From Acetomicrobium hydrogeniformans (lineage in GTDB: Bacteria > Synergistota > Synergistia > Synergistales > JAFGMB01): DNA of 64,000 nucleotides. Shown piece by piece: positions 8,078-16,640 of this stretch (position 1 is the first letter of the stretch; each line of letters opens with the position of its first letter). The stretch covers positions 400,324 through 464,323 of the forward strand of contig JAENYO010000003.1 of NCBI GenBank assembly GCA_016841745.1, written 5' to 3'. The notes under the pieces were generated by a model, which saw only the letters and a list, made by a program, of their open reading frames with translations, searched no databases and was not told where the DNA came from. Position numbers and translations under genes: made by a program.

Positions 8078-9115
8078 GTGTTAACTGAAAGGGAGATCAA
8101 GCGGGAAAACAACTTTGAGTTCCGAGATGTGGTAAAACTTCTTTCTTCTCTTGGTCTCGGCGTTCCGGAGAATATTGAATATACAACGGGTCTATATGAC
8201 AGTGAAGATAATCTGATCGGTACCGGATCCCTGGTGGGTAATATTATCCAGGGAGTCGGTATAGATCCTTCATGGCATGGGGAAGGACTGTCTGCAAAGA
8301 TTATAACTTCACTTATGAAGAAGGCAATTTCACTGGGAAGGGATAAACTCTTCATCTTTACCAAATCCAGCGAGGCAAGGCTCTTTGAAGGCCTTGGATT
8401 CCATCTTGTAGCCTCTGTTGAGGGTTATGCTTCGCTCCTTGAATGGGGCCGGAATGGTATTGAGGAATTCAAAGAGACCCTTCGAGAGCTTTCCAGAGAT
8501 AAGCCAGAAAATGCTTCCTGTGTGGTAGTGAACTGTAATCCCTTCACAAAGGGGCATCGTTATCTTATTGAGAAGGCTGCCAGTGAGAGTCCCTGGCTTT
8601 ACGTGATACTGGTCCAGGAAGACAGGTCTCTTTTCCCTTTCAATGTAAGACTGGATCTGGTAAAGAAAGGTGTTCGCGATCTGGATAACGTTTCAATCCT
8701 AACAGGGGGCGATTATGTTATATCCAATCTTACCTTTCCTTCCTACTTTACGAGGGATGACAGGTTTACTTCTTCCCATGCTACCCTTGACCTGACTGTC
8801 TTCGGCAGACATATAGCTCCTTCTCTCAAGGCAGTGAAAAGGTATGTGGGAGAGGAACCCTATTGTCCGGTAACTTGTACCTATAACGAACATATGAAAA
8901 AGGTCCTTCCTCAATTTGGCATGGAGCTTGTGGTAATTCCCCGGAAAGCTCTGGGAGACGTTGCCATCAGCGCTTCTACTGTAAGGCAGTATATACGGGA
9001 TGGGAATATGGAAGGACTGGGAGAGCTTGTTCCACCCACCACATATGAATATCTTGTTTCCCGGGATGCCTCGGGAATAATTGACAGAATAAAAAATAGT
9101 TCATCCAGGCATTAA
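8078..9115 (+). CDS. citC: [Citrate (pro-3S)-lyase] ligase
   Basis: A 345-residue enzyme that acetylates the thiol of the citrate-lyase acyl carrier protein using acetate and ATP, turning the lyase on. The N-terminal third is GNAT-like (GVGIDPSWHGEGLSAKIITS). The C-terminal part is a nucleotidyltransferase with VVNCNPFTKGHRYLIEKA (HxGH-type site) and the late ISASTVRQYI motif. GTG start with AAGGAG upstream. It lies 33 bases after dctM, so it is probably co-transcribed with the TRAP genes. The frame is intact, unlike that of its neighbour citD. Confidence 0.9.
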   Translation: MLTEREIKRENNFEFRDVVKLLSSLGLGVPENIEYTTGLYDSEDNLIGTGSLVGNIIQGVGIDPSWHGEGLSAKIITSLMKKAISLGRDKLFIFTKSSEARLFEGLGFHLVASVEGYASLLEWGRNGIEEFKETLRELSRDKPENASCVVVNCNPFTKGHRYLIEKAASESPWLYVILVQEDRSLFPFNVRLDLVKKGVRDLDNVSILTGGDYVISNLTFPSYFTRDDRFTSSHATLDLTVFGRHIAPSLKAVKRYVGEEPYCPVTCTYNEHMKKVLPQFGMELVVIPRKALGDVAISASTVRQYIRDGNMEGLGELVPPTTYEYLVSRDASGIIDRIKNSSSRH

Positions 9116-9138
9116 TATCCTTCACGGAGACGGTAGTT

Positions 9139-9462
9139 TTGGAAGTAATAAAAAGTGTTTCAGCAGGTTCTCTCGAATCAAGTGATGTCCTGGACACCAT
9201 TGGCCCGGCTCATAATAGAAAACTTGATATAGTGGTCAGCCGCATTGTGGAGAAACAGTTTGGCAGGAGGATCCGCAGAGTTCCTGAAGAATTGCTGAAA
9301 AGCAGCGGAATAGATGCTGGATTAGTAAATGTCCAGGACAGGGGAGCCCTTGAATATCCTTTGAGGGAAGGCTCGAAACGTCTATTTTCCGGTCTTTTGA
9401 ATAGATTCTCTTTTCAAGCCTTTTCCTTTGATCAATATATTCCCCATGGAGAGACTTTCTGA
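9139..9462 (+). CDS. citD: Citrate lyase acyl carrier protein (gamma), probably frameshifted near the C-terminus
   Basis: A TTG-started frame encodes a CitD protein: AGSLESSDVL holds the serine that carries the phosphoribosyl-dephospho-CoA group, followed by VEKQFGRRIR and VQDRGALEY. After Leu75 the open frame turns into an unrelated tail. The -1 frame at 9369-9404 instead reads RLETSIFRSFE and then TAG. RLET is the expected CitD ending (family pattern RARLET), so one base seems lost around 9365-9369. Most of the fold and the cofactor serine precede the break, so partial function is possible. citE and citF, which normally follow, are absent. Confidence 0.8.
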   Translation: MEVIKSVSAGSLESSDVLDTIGPAHNRKLDIVVSRIVEKQFGRRIRRVPEELLKSSGIDAGLVNVQDRGALEYPLREGSKRLFSGLLNRFSFQAFSFDQYIPHGETF

Positions 9463-9540
9463 TTTTTTTAATTGGGGGTACTCTTATCTTTCGAATAGAT
9501 AATAAACAATTCATTTCTCTGATCAGGGGAGGATTTATTT

Positions 9541-10791
9541 ATGTCCTATGAAACGATAGATCAATGGCCTGTACCTTCATGTCTTGACATCGAAGGTCAG
9601 GTACAGCTTAACAGACACCATTCTTTCAATGATTATCCAGAGGATCTTTATCAAAAGTGGAAGGTTGATCCTGCTATTGAAAAACTCAAAGAGGTAACAA
9701 ATGTGGTCTTGTATGTTGGCAATCTTAAATTGGGTGATTATGTGATGCTTAATCCATTCCTCAATTCCCTTAGAACAGCCTTCCCTTCTTCCCATATAGA
9801 ACTTATGGGAAGTCCCGTTCCACCTGCAAGAGCACTGATCACCGGGGATAGGCTTGTGGACTCTATTTTTGAGGTTAAGAGAATGAAACACAGACCCTGG
9901 TCTTTTCCTGAATATATGAGATGGGGTAAATTGAAAAGAAAGATGGGTAAGATAGATCTCCTCATAGACACTCAAAGGCAATTTCTTCCTTCGGTGGCTT
10001 TAAAGACGGTCCTCGCACCCGAAAAGAACATAGGTTATTCGAGTGGTTCCATTTTTAGTGACTGGAAGATCGATGAATCAGGTAGAAATAAGGTTCATGC
10101 AACATTTCAGATCGTTGTTATCCTTAGAAGGCTTGGTATTCCTCTTGTTTATCCACTGCACCTTTTATCCACACCTACCATCATTGAAAAAAAAGTAACT
10201 GCATTTTTTCAGGAAAATGGAATGGGCAAAACCATAGCCCTTTTCCCCTTTACTGCTGAAATGGACGGTTGTAGAAGTTGGCCCAGGGAATATTTCATTA
10301 AACTGGCTGAACTGCTTGTTAATAATGGATATTCCATTATTCTTATGGGGGCCACTTCACAAAGCGAAGAATTGAAAAAAATGCGGGATAAAATTGGAGG
10401 GCGCTCTTTTCTTGTAGATTGGACTCAATTTGAGTTGCCTGAAAAGGATTCCATATTTTTATCCATGGCCTGCCTGAAGAATTGTGAACTCAGTTTCTCC
10501 TGTATGAGCGGGGGAGGCCACCTTGCGGCAGCTCTGGGGGTCAGGACTCTTGTTTTTGCTCCTTTCGAAAGGCTGGACAAGTTTGCCCCCTTAGGTCCAA
10601 ACGTCTGGAGTCTTTTCTGTAATATCCCATGTTCTCCCTGTGTTGTAAAAGGCAAACTTGCGTGTAAGGGAGATAGATGGTGTGTTCACTCTATTTCTCC
10701 TGATATTGTAAAAAAAGCTATTGATCAGTGTGTGTCCAGTCCTGGCAAATTTCCCCTTGTTAATGACAGATCAGGTGTAAGAGCATGTTAA
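9541..10791 (+). CDS. Glycosyltransferase family 9 (heptosyltransferase-like) protein
   Basis: A 416-residue protein. VVLYVGNLKLGDYVMLNPFL is the N-terminal GT9 signature (family GxxGDxxxxTP). The C-terminal half shows LFPFTAE...SWPREYFIKLAELL, SMACLKNCELSFSCMSGGGHLAAALG (ADP-sugar site) and a Cys-rich end (CSPCVVKGKLACKGDRWC) as in ADP-heptose:LPS heptosyltransferases. It would act on the inner face of the membrane. It sits between citD and citX, where citE and citF are normally found, and its last codons overlap the citX start. The DNA is more AT-rich than citC or citX, consistent with a later insertion. Confidence 0.78.
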   Translation: MSYETIDQWPVPSCLDIEGQVQLNRHHSFNDYPEDLYQKWKVDPAIEKLKEVTNVVLYVGNLKLGDYVMLNPFLNSLRTAFPSSHIELMGSPVPPARALITGDRLVDSIFEVKRMKHRPWSFPEYMRWGKLKRKMGKIDLLIDTQRQFLPSVALKTVLAPEKNIGYSSGSIFSDWKIDESGRNKVHATFQIVVILRRLGIPLVYPLHLLSTPTIIEKKVTAFFQENGMGKTIALFPFTAEMDGCRSWPREYFIKLAELLVNNGYSIILMGATSQSEELKKMRDKIGGRSFLVDWTQFELPEKDSIFLSMACLKNCELSFSCMSGGGHLAAALGVRTLVFAPFERLDKFAPLGPNVWSLFCNIPCSPCVVKGKLACKGDRWCVHSISPDIVKKAIDQCVSSPGKFPLVNDRSGVRAC

Positions 10792-11297
10792 AAAAAATTC
10801 TGGAGGCAAGGGAAGCCAGATGGAATCACAGGTTAAAGCTGGTTGAAGAATATAGCCGACCGTTATTGACCTTTATTCTTAACATACCGGGATCGAACAA
10901 GACCGGGGACGTATTCCTGGATGCTCACAAGAGAGTTCTGGAGGAACTGAAAGAACTGTTGAAGCTAAGACAGATCCCTGTCATACATCTGGAGCGGCGG
11001 ATCGGTCATGATGGTCCTGAAGGATTTCTGGTTCTGGATCTTCCTGCAGAAAAGATCAAGGAACTTGCCCTTGGTTTCGAAGAAAGCCACTCCATGGGCC
11101 GGATCATGGACCTTGATGTAATGGATGCGAATGGCACCTGTTTATCAAGAGAGCAGTTCGGTCTTTCTCCCAGGAAGTGTATCCTCTGTGATGCCCCGGC
11201 ACGGGAATGTATAGTTCTTCGAAGGCATGAAAAGGAGGAAGTTATCGAAAGGGTAGTTGAAATAGTAAATAATTACCTCAATGAGTGTCCTGAATAA
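10785..11297 (+). CDS. citX: Apo-citrate lyase phosphoribosyl-dephospho-CoA transferase
   Basis: A 170-residue CitX protein, which attaches the 2'-(5''-triphosphoribosyl)-3'-dephospho-CoA arm to the CitD serine. It is recognised by GPEGFLVLDLPAEKIK, the signature GRIMDLDVMD...LSREQFGL, and PRKCILCDAPARECIVLRRH with paired cysteines. Length is normal. The ATG lies inside the end of the GT9 frame (ATGTTAA overlap), so the two are translationally coupled. No citG (which makes the cofactor) is present in the window. Confidence 0.88.
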   Translation: MLKKILEAREARWNHRLKLVEEYSRPLLTFILNIPGSNKTGDVFLDAHKRVLEELKELLKLRQIPVIHLERRIGHDGPEGFLVLDLPAEKIKELALGFEESHSMGRIMDLDVMDANGTCLSREQFGLSPRKCILCDAPARECIVLRRHEKEEVIERVVEIVNNYLNECPE

Positions 11298-11317
11298 AGC
11301 AGCTATACTTCATTTCA

Positions 11318-11353
11318 GTCTGAAAGTCCCCCTGAACATGGTCTGAAAGTCCC
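11318..11353 (+). repeat. Two perfect 13-bp direct repeats
   Basis: GTCTGAAAGTCCC occurs at 11318-11330 and 11341-11353, 23 bases apart, about two helical turns. It lies between citX and the c-di-GMP riboswitch, roughly where an activator of the downstream transcript would bind. Confidence 0.6.
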
Positions 11354-11429
11354 AGTATATATGATCATAGAGTAATAAATATCTGTACACTTATGTAGTA
11401 ATCTTTCTATGACAACGGTAGCTTTAAAT

Positions 11430-11517
11430 ACTTCGAAAAGGCAAAACCGTCGAGAGGCGGTGACGCAAAGCCACGGGTCTAAGTCCAGAGGAATAGATAG
11501 CCGGGTTGCCGAAAAGT
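11430..11517 (+). promoter_or_regulatory. c-di-GMP-I (GEMM) riboswitch aptamer
   Basis: The sequence matches the GEMM-I consensus in order: AAAGGCAAAACC, a stem capped by a GAGA (GNRA) tetraloop (ACCGTC-GAGA-GGCGGT), the near-invariant GACGCAAAGCC, a second stem of GGTCTA and TAGATAGCC, and GGGTTGCCG, closed by ACTT/AAGT pairing. The receptor sequence for the GNRA loop and the c-di-GMP pocket are both present. An intrinsic terminator starts 22 bases later, and the next gene is a diguanylate cyclase. This makes a direct feedback loop on c-di-GMP synthesis, or on export of the signal to downstream genes. Confidence 0.9.
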
Positions 11518-11538
11518 GCATATACAGGAAATTTATGC

Positions 11539-11568
11539 GCCTTCGGCCAGTTGCTGAAGGCTTTTTTT
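11539..11568 (+). terminator. Expression-platform terminator of the c-di-GMP riboswitch
   Basis: GCCTTC / GAAGGC stem (11539-11544 and 11556-11561) with seven Ts after it, directly between the aptamer and the ribosome site of the GGDEF gene. This indicates control by transcription termination. Whether ligand turns the gene on or off cannot be settled by eye. Confidence 0.75.
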
Positions 11569-11582
11569 GTGGGGGGATATTT

Positions 11583-12938
11583 ATGCAGGAGTGGCAATCG
11601 GTAATTCATAACTCTTTAAACCATCAAGATGAACGATCTCTTATGAGTCCTGAATTCGTGGGAGCCCTTATATTTTCTTCAATAGGGATCTTTCTCCTTG
11701 CAAGGATCAACTTCCTTTTCTCTCATATTATTGTAGAGGGCTGGTCAATAATGGTGGCTATGCTTATCTATATCATTTCTGTAAGAACCTATAGATATTC
11801 CAGGGATAATATACTCTTTTTTCTGGGTCATGCTTATTGTGCGGTTGCTTTTCTAGATCTTATCCATACCCTTGTCTACGAAGGCATGGGTGTTCTGCCC
11901 CTTTCGGGAACAGATATGGCAGCGCAGCTATGGATAAGCGCCCGTTACATTGAAGGGTTTTCTCTCTTGATCGTGCCTTTTATTGCTAAAAAAAGAATTA
12001 CCAGACTCACATTAACCTGTGTTTTTGGTTTCATAATAATTACAGTTCTTGCCTCTATTTTCAAATGGAATATATTTCCCTCATGTTATATAGCTTCCGA
12101 AGGTCTTACACTTTTCAAGATACTGAACGAATACCTGATTTCTCTTATACTGCTTGCTGCCTTTATTGTGATCAGGCAGAAAAAAGATCTTACCTCCAGT
12201 GGATTGGTCAGGAAAGCCCTGCTTCTGTCAATTATCTTTACCATTGCCTCGGAGCTTTCTTTTACCCTCTACAGGGATTCTTACGGATTAATGAATATTA
12301 TGGGTCATATATTTAAACTGGTTTCATTTTACCTGATATATGAGGGGATCATCATATCTGGTCTGGATAATCCCTTTGACCGGATATTCAAACAGTTGAA
12401 AACAGCAACCATGAAGGATCCCCTGACAGGCCTTTACAACAGAATAGGTCTAATGGAATTGTCCGAAGGGATGCTGGCCAGAGTTTCAAAGGAAGACCGT
12501 CCCATAGGCTGTCTGATGATCGATATGGATAATTTCAAGTCCATCAACGACCGGTTTGGCCATAGTATTGGTGACCACGTTATCCAGCAGATGGGGCTTC
12601 TTCTCCTCAAGATATGCAGAAAGAGCGATATAGTAGCCAGGATAGGAGGGGACGAATTTCTCGTTTTCACTTCTATTGACGGGCAAGGGCTCCAATCTCT
12701 GGAGAAGAGGATCACTATGGAGTTTCATAACTGGTTCAGTGAAACCAGTTTTGCGCGGATCCTCGACATAAGTATTGGTTCTGTTCTAAAAGAACAGGTT
12801 TCCTTTCCTGAAGTATCCATAGACAGATTGATCATGGAAGCGGACCTTGAAATGTATCGCCACAAGGAGTCCAAAAAGAAAAGTTCAGAAAAAGCTGGAG
12901 TGATGTGTACCAATAAAGCTGTAACCATAACAGTGTAG
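11583..12938 (+). CDS. MASE3-domain diguanylate cyclase (GGDEF)
   Basis: A 451-residue membrane protein that makes c-di-GMP from two GTP. The N-terminal half has seven or eight hydrophobic segments with the MASE3 features AVAFLDLIHTLVYEGMGVLP and AAQLWISARYIEGFSLLI. The C-terminal GGDEF domain starts at DPLTGLYNRIG. The active-site GGDEF is intact at about 355-359, and RKSD five residues before it is a canonical RxxD inhibitory site. ATG 11583 is chosen for the GGGGGG ribosome site after the riboswitch terminator; the longer frame would run through the aptamer. Confidence 0.9.
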   Translation: MQEWQSVIHNSLNHQDERSLMSPEFVGALIFSSIGIFLLARINFLFSHIIVEGWSIMVAMLIYIISVRTYRYSRDNILFFLGHAYCAVAFLDLIHTLVYEGMGVLPLSGTDMAAQLWISARYIEGFSLLIVPFIAKKRITRLTLTCVFGFIIITVLASIFKWNIFPSCYIASEGLTLFKILNEYLISLILLAAFIVIRQKKDLTSSGLVRKALLLSIIFTIASELSFTLYRDSYGLMNIMGHIFKLVSFYLIYEGIIISGLDNPFDRIFKQLKTATMKDPLTGLYNRIGLMELSEGMLARVSKEDRPIGCLMIDMDNFKSINDRFGHSIGDHVIQQMGLLLLKICRKSDIVARIGGDEFLVFTSIDGQGLQSLEKRITMEFHNWFSETSFARILDISIGSVLKEQVSFPEVSIDRLIMEADLEMYRHKESKKKSSEKAGVMCTNKAVTITV

Positions 12939-12956
12939 ACGAAAGCATAACGTGTT

Positions 12957-13550
12957 TTAATTGTTAATTATCACAGTTTTTCTCATAAGGATCCTTACTT
13001 CTTCAAGCATTTTCTCTCGTTCTTCCGTTGTAACAGCGGGAACGGCATATAGAAAATGCTGAAGTAGAACTTCCATTCCGCAAAATCTGAAGATCCCTTC
13101 ACAGATACATTTTCGAAAGGCATCTCCGTATCCGTAATTATCATAGGCCTCACTGCTGCCTCCTGTAGTATTGAAGATGGCCACCTTTTTACCTTCCAGG
13201 AGGCCTGAAACACTCTTTTCTGTGATTTCGAAAGCAAAACCTGCAGAAAAAACCCTGTCCGTATATCCCTTCAGAATTGCTGGCATGCTGAACCACCATA
13301 CCGGAAAAATGAAGATAAGCATATCCGCTTCGGAAACCATTTTCTGCTCCAGGACGATATCTTCAGAAGGTGTCCCTGTTCGAAGGGCTTCAATGTCGGA
13401 ATTTACAAGTACCGGATCAAAGGATTCAGCGTAAAGGTCTGTTATTTCATAATCTGCTCCTGCATGCTCGAGCTCTTCCATTACCGCTTCCAGGACTGCA
13501 TGGTTGAAGCTTTTCGGGTTTGGATGGGTGTATATTACACGATATTTCAT
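12957..13550 (-). CDS. Flavodoxin-fold NAD(P)H oxidoreductase (NQO1/KefF type)
   Basis: A 197-residue cytoplasmic FMN/FAD enzyme of the Flavodoxin_2 family. Landmarks are the phosphate-binding YTHPNPKSFNHAV near the start, LIFIFPVWWFSMPAILKGYTDRVF (flavin and substrate contacts) and NTTGGSSEAYDNYG. It probably reduces quinones or nitro/azo compounds using NAD(P)H. Single gene, convergent with the GGDEF gene and divergent from the amidase at 13705. Confidence 0.85.
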   Translation of the reverse strand: MKYRVIYTHPNPKSFNHAVLEAVMEELEHAGADYEITDLYAESFDPVLVNSDIEALRTGTPSEDIVLEQKMVSEADMLIFIFPVWWFSMPAILKGYTDRVFSAGFAFEITEKSVSGLLEGKKVAIFNTTGGSSEAYDNYGYGDAFRKCICEGIFRFCGMEVLLQHFLYAVPAVTTEEREKMLEEVRILMRKTVIINN

Positions 13551-13704
13551 GCCCTATCCTCCTTGCATAGTGTTATCAGGTTAAATAGATATTATCTTTA
13601 CTATATGTTAACATAATTATGAGGTATACCCTAGGGCGTAATACTGTTTTGGTGTAAAATATCCCGATGATCAGGTTTGTTTCAGAGGAGGTTCAGTTAT
13701 CAGA

Positions 13705-14946
13705 ATGATCGCTATAAATTCAGAAAGATTGAAAAGATCCCTCGAAGAAATGGGGGAGATAGGACTAAATGATCCCGGTGCGGGCAGGACCCGTCTGACT
13801 CTGAGTCAGGAGGACCGCGAGGGCCGGAACCTTTTCGTTCGTTGGCTTGAAGAGGCTGGATTGCAGGTATGCCTGGACCCTGTGGGTAATATATGGGGAA
13901 TTAGGCAGGGAAGGGATATGAAGGCTAAACCAGTTATGGCCGGATCCCATCTCGATACTGTTAAAAATGCCGGGATGTTTGATGGGGCCCTTGGAGTACT
14001 GGCCGCCCTTGAGGTTATAAGGACCCTCAATGACCACGGTATACGTACAGAAAAACCCCTTGCTGTAGCCGCTTTTACTAACGAGGAAGGTGCCCGTTTT
14101 CAGCCCGACATGATGGGAAGCATGTTCGCTGCAGGATTGCTGGACCTGGAAAGAGCACTGGGTTCCATGGATGATGACCATGTTACAGTAGGGATGGCTC
14201 TCGAAGAAACGGGCTATTCGGGTAATGACAGACTGGAAGCTTCCGCATACCTTGAACTTCATGTAGAACAGGGGCCTGTCCTTCACCGAGAGGGTATGGA
14301 TATAGGCATTGTCCAGGGAATCCAGGGAATAGCCTGGTGGTATGGAACCTACAAAGGGGAGGCTAATCATGCTGGGACAACACCTCTTGAGTACCGGAAA
14401 GACAGCCTTCTTGCTGCAGCTGAATTATGCTGTGAGCTGAGAAAGCTTGCCGAAGAACTTGGTAATGATACCAGGTCGACCGTTGGAAGGCTTCACCCCC
14501 TTCCTGATGTAGTTAACGTTATTCCTGCAGAAACCTGGTTCACCATTGATTTTCGCCAATACGATAAAAAGCTCTTCGAAAGTGGTAAAGAAAAGGTAGA
14601 GAGCCTGGTGGCGAAAATAGCAGAAAAACATGGTCTTGATTTCCAGCTGGAACAGAGAGTAGATGCCCTCCCCATACGGTTTCCACTTTCTATGGTTCAT
14701 CTAGTGGAGAGGGTTGCCAGAAAAAGCGGTTGCAGTTACATGAACCTGCCCAGTGGTGCCGGGCATGATGCTCAGTTCATGCATCGCCTGTGCCCGACAG
14801 CCATGATCTTTGTTCCTTCGATCGGGGGGCGAAGTCACTGTCCCGAGGAGAGCACGGACTGGAAAGATGTTGATCGGGGTGCAGATGTTCTTCTCAAGTC
14901 AATGCTCGAGCTGGCAGGCTTGGTTTATGAGGGGACAGGAGTATAA
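13705..14946 (+). CDS. M20-family N-carbamoyl-amino-acid hydrolase / allantoate amidohydrolase-like
   Basis: A 413-residue metal-dependent amidase of the hydantoinase/carbamoylase subfamily. Metal and substrate motifs are AGSHLDTVKNAGMFDGALGV, AFTNEEGARF, LELHVEQGPVLHREG, NHAGTTPLEYRKD and the late SGAGHDAQFM...PSIGGRSHCPEE. It hydrolyses a carbamoyl or related C-N bond of an amino acid; the exact substrate is not readable. GAGGAGG precedes the start, with longish spacing. An 83-codon gene follows two bases after its stop. Confidence 0.88.
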   Translation: MIAINSERLKRSLEEMGEIGLNDPGAGRTRLTLSQEDREGRNLFVRWLEEAGLQVCLDPVGNIWGIRQGRDMKAKPVMAGSHLDTVKNAGMFDGALGVLAALEVIRTLNDHGIRTEKPLAVAAFTNEEGARFQPDMMGSMFAAGLLDLERALGSMDDDHVTVGMALEETGYSGNDRLEASAYLELHVEQGPVLHREGMDIGIVQGIQGIAWWYGTYKGEANHAGTTPLEYRKDSLLAAAELCCELRKLAEELGNDTRSTVGRLHPLPDVVNVIPAETWFTIDFRQYDKKLFESGKEKVESLVAKIAEKHGLDFQLEQRVDALPIRFPLSMVHLVERVARKSGCSYMNLPSGAGHDAQFMHRLCPTAMIFVPSIGGRSHCPEESTDWKDVDRGADVLLKSMLELAGLVYEGTGV

Positions 14947-14948
14947 CA

Positions 14949-15200
14949 ATGCCTCAGTGGAGCATAGAAGTGATAACGGACCGTAAACTGGATCCTGACG
15001 CCATGGTACTTTTCAGTATGGTACCCCTGGAAGAGGAAAGGAAAAGTATTCAGGCGGGAAAAGATTTCTGGGAAGATGTGAAAAAGAAAATATTGAAAAA
15101 GATCAGGCTTTACAATATGCCTTCAAGTGTTGTGGAGGCATATATAAGGGATGCCAGGAAAAATCCAGGCAACAGAATAGCCCTTTTACTCAAATATTGA
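14949..15200 (+). CDS. Small hypothetical protein
   Basis: An 83-residue protein (MPQWSIEVITDRKLDPDAMV...) with a Lys-rich helix (FWEDVKKKILKKIRLYNM) and no membrane segment. It is sandwiched tightly between the amidohydrolase and the aldo/keto reductase, so it is almost certainly expressed with them. No family recognised. Confidence 0.65.
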   Translation: MPQWSIEVITDRKLDPDAMVLFSMVPLEEERKSIQAGKDFWEDVKKKILKKIRLYNMPSSVVEAYIRDARKNPGNRIALLLKY

Positions 15201-15219
15201 CCTGAAGGAGTGTGAAAAT

Positions 15220-16362
15220 ATGCTTTTTAGAACCATGAAAAGATCTGAGGACAAGCTTTCCATACTTGGTTTTGGATGCATGCGATTCCCCCTTCTTGGA
15301 AATGATCCGGAAAATATTGATGAAGCCGAAGCGATCAGAATGATCCGTTATGCCATAGATAATGGTGTAAATTATATTGATACTGCCTGGCCTTACCACA
15401 ATGAAAAAAGTGAGCCCCTTGTCGGCCGCGCCCTCCAGGATGGATATCGGGAAAGGATATTCCTTGCCACCAAGCTTCCCACATGGATGATCAGATCCAG
15501 GGAAGATATGGACTTTTACCTCAATGAACAGCTGAAAAAAATTCAGACTGATCATGTAGATTACTATATGATCCATGGACTGACAAAGGATAGATGGTCA
15601 AGGGTCTTGGATCTTGGTGTTTTCGACTTTATCGAAAAGGCAAAGGCCGACGGCAGGATAAGGCATATAGGGTTTTCCTTCCATGACCAGCTTCGTGTTT
15701 TCAAGGAGATCGTCGATGCCTATCCCTGGAATTTCTGCCAGATCCAGTACAACTACATGGACGAGAACTATCAGGCCGGAACGGAAGGCTTGAAATATGC
15801 GGTATCAAAGGATCTGGGAGTTATCATAATGGAGCCCCTCAGGGGCGGCCATCTTGTCAGAAACCAGCCCGAGGATGTCCGGAAGATATGGAATGAGAGT
15901 AATGAAAAGGTATCTCCAGCCAATTGGGGTCTGAGATGGGTATGGAACCACCCGGAGGTGACTCTTTTGCTTAGCGGTATGTCCACCATGGAACAGGTGG
16001 AGGATAATATCAGGGCTTCTGAGAAGGGGGTAGCTGAGAGTCTTACTGAAAAAGAAATGGAAATGATCTCGAGGGTCAGGGATATATACCGGGACAGAAT
16101 GAGAGTACCCTGCACCAACTGCCGTTACTGTATGCCATGTCCCGCAGGGGTGAATATCCCTGAATGTTTTAATCGCCTCAACATGGCTTACATGTTCGAA
16201 GATCCGGAGAATGCAAAAAATACCTATAACATTTTTCTCAGAGCTGGAGGAAAGGCATCAGCCTGTATCGAATGCGGACAGTGTGAATCCCTCTGTCCCC
16301 AGCACATAAGCATAAGGGAACATCTCAAGGAAACTGTGACTCTCTTCGAAAGTGATGAATAG
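15220..16362 (+). CDS. Aldo/keto reductase with C-terminal 4Fe-4S clusters
   Basis: A 380-residue member of the Fe-S aldo/keto reductase group. The N-terminal TIM barrel shows GFGCMRFP, NYIDTAWPYHNEKSE (catalytic Asp/Tyr), the Lys of LATKLP and DYYMIHGL. The C-terminus has CTNCRYCMPCPAGVNIPECF and CIECGQCESLCPQHI, two cysteine sets for 4Fe-4S clusters. It probably reduces a carbonyl using electrons passed through the clusters. A clear ribosome site (GAAGGAG) precedes the ATG. Confidence 0.88.
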   Translation: MLFRTMKRSEDKLSILGFGCMRFPLLGNDPENIDEAEAIRMIRYAIDNGVNYIDTAWPYHNEKSEPLVGRALQDGYRERIFLATKLPTWMIRSREDMDFYLNEQLKKIQTDHVDYYMIHGLTKDRWSRVLDLGVFDFIEKAKADGRIRHIGFSFHDQLRVFKEIVDAYPWNFCQIQYNYMDENYQAGTEGLKYAVSKDLGVIIMEPLRGGHLVRNQPEDVRKIWNESNEKVSPANWGLRWVWNHPEVTLLLSGMSTMEQVEDNIRASEKGVAESLTEKEMEMISRVRDIYRDRMRVPCTNCRYCMPCPAGVNIPECFNRLNMAYMFEDPENAKNTYNIFLRAGGKASACIECGQCESLCPQHISIREHLKETVTLFESDE

Positions 16363-16377
16363 TCTGAATCGATATGA

Positions 16378-16405
16378 CAAAGCCGGGCTTCAGTGTCCGG
16401 CTTTG
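16378..16405 (+). terminator. Hairpin after the aldo/keto reductase (weak terminator)
   Basis: CAAAGCCGG / CCGGCTTTG with a ten-base loop; the T-run after it is poor. The remaining gap to 16695 holds no supported gene; the open frame at 16393-16647 has no ribosome site. Confidence 0.5.
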
Positions 16406-16640
16406 CGGACTTTAAAAGAGATGATATTTTGTTTTATAAGATATGCAGAATGATTTTTCTTGAACCCCCAAAATTTCCTTCCGCCATTTGTGAATTCTCA
16501 TCATTTCCTGCTTCTGTTCTGCTCAGGATCATACAGACTGATTTTAAATACTTTCGGGACTTCAGAAAATATTTGATTAAAAGTCTCTACAGCAGTTTTC
16601 AGGCCCGAAATTGTTGTAGAGCGAACTCTTTCAGAAAATT

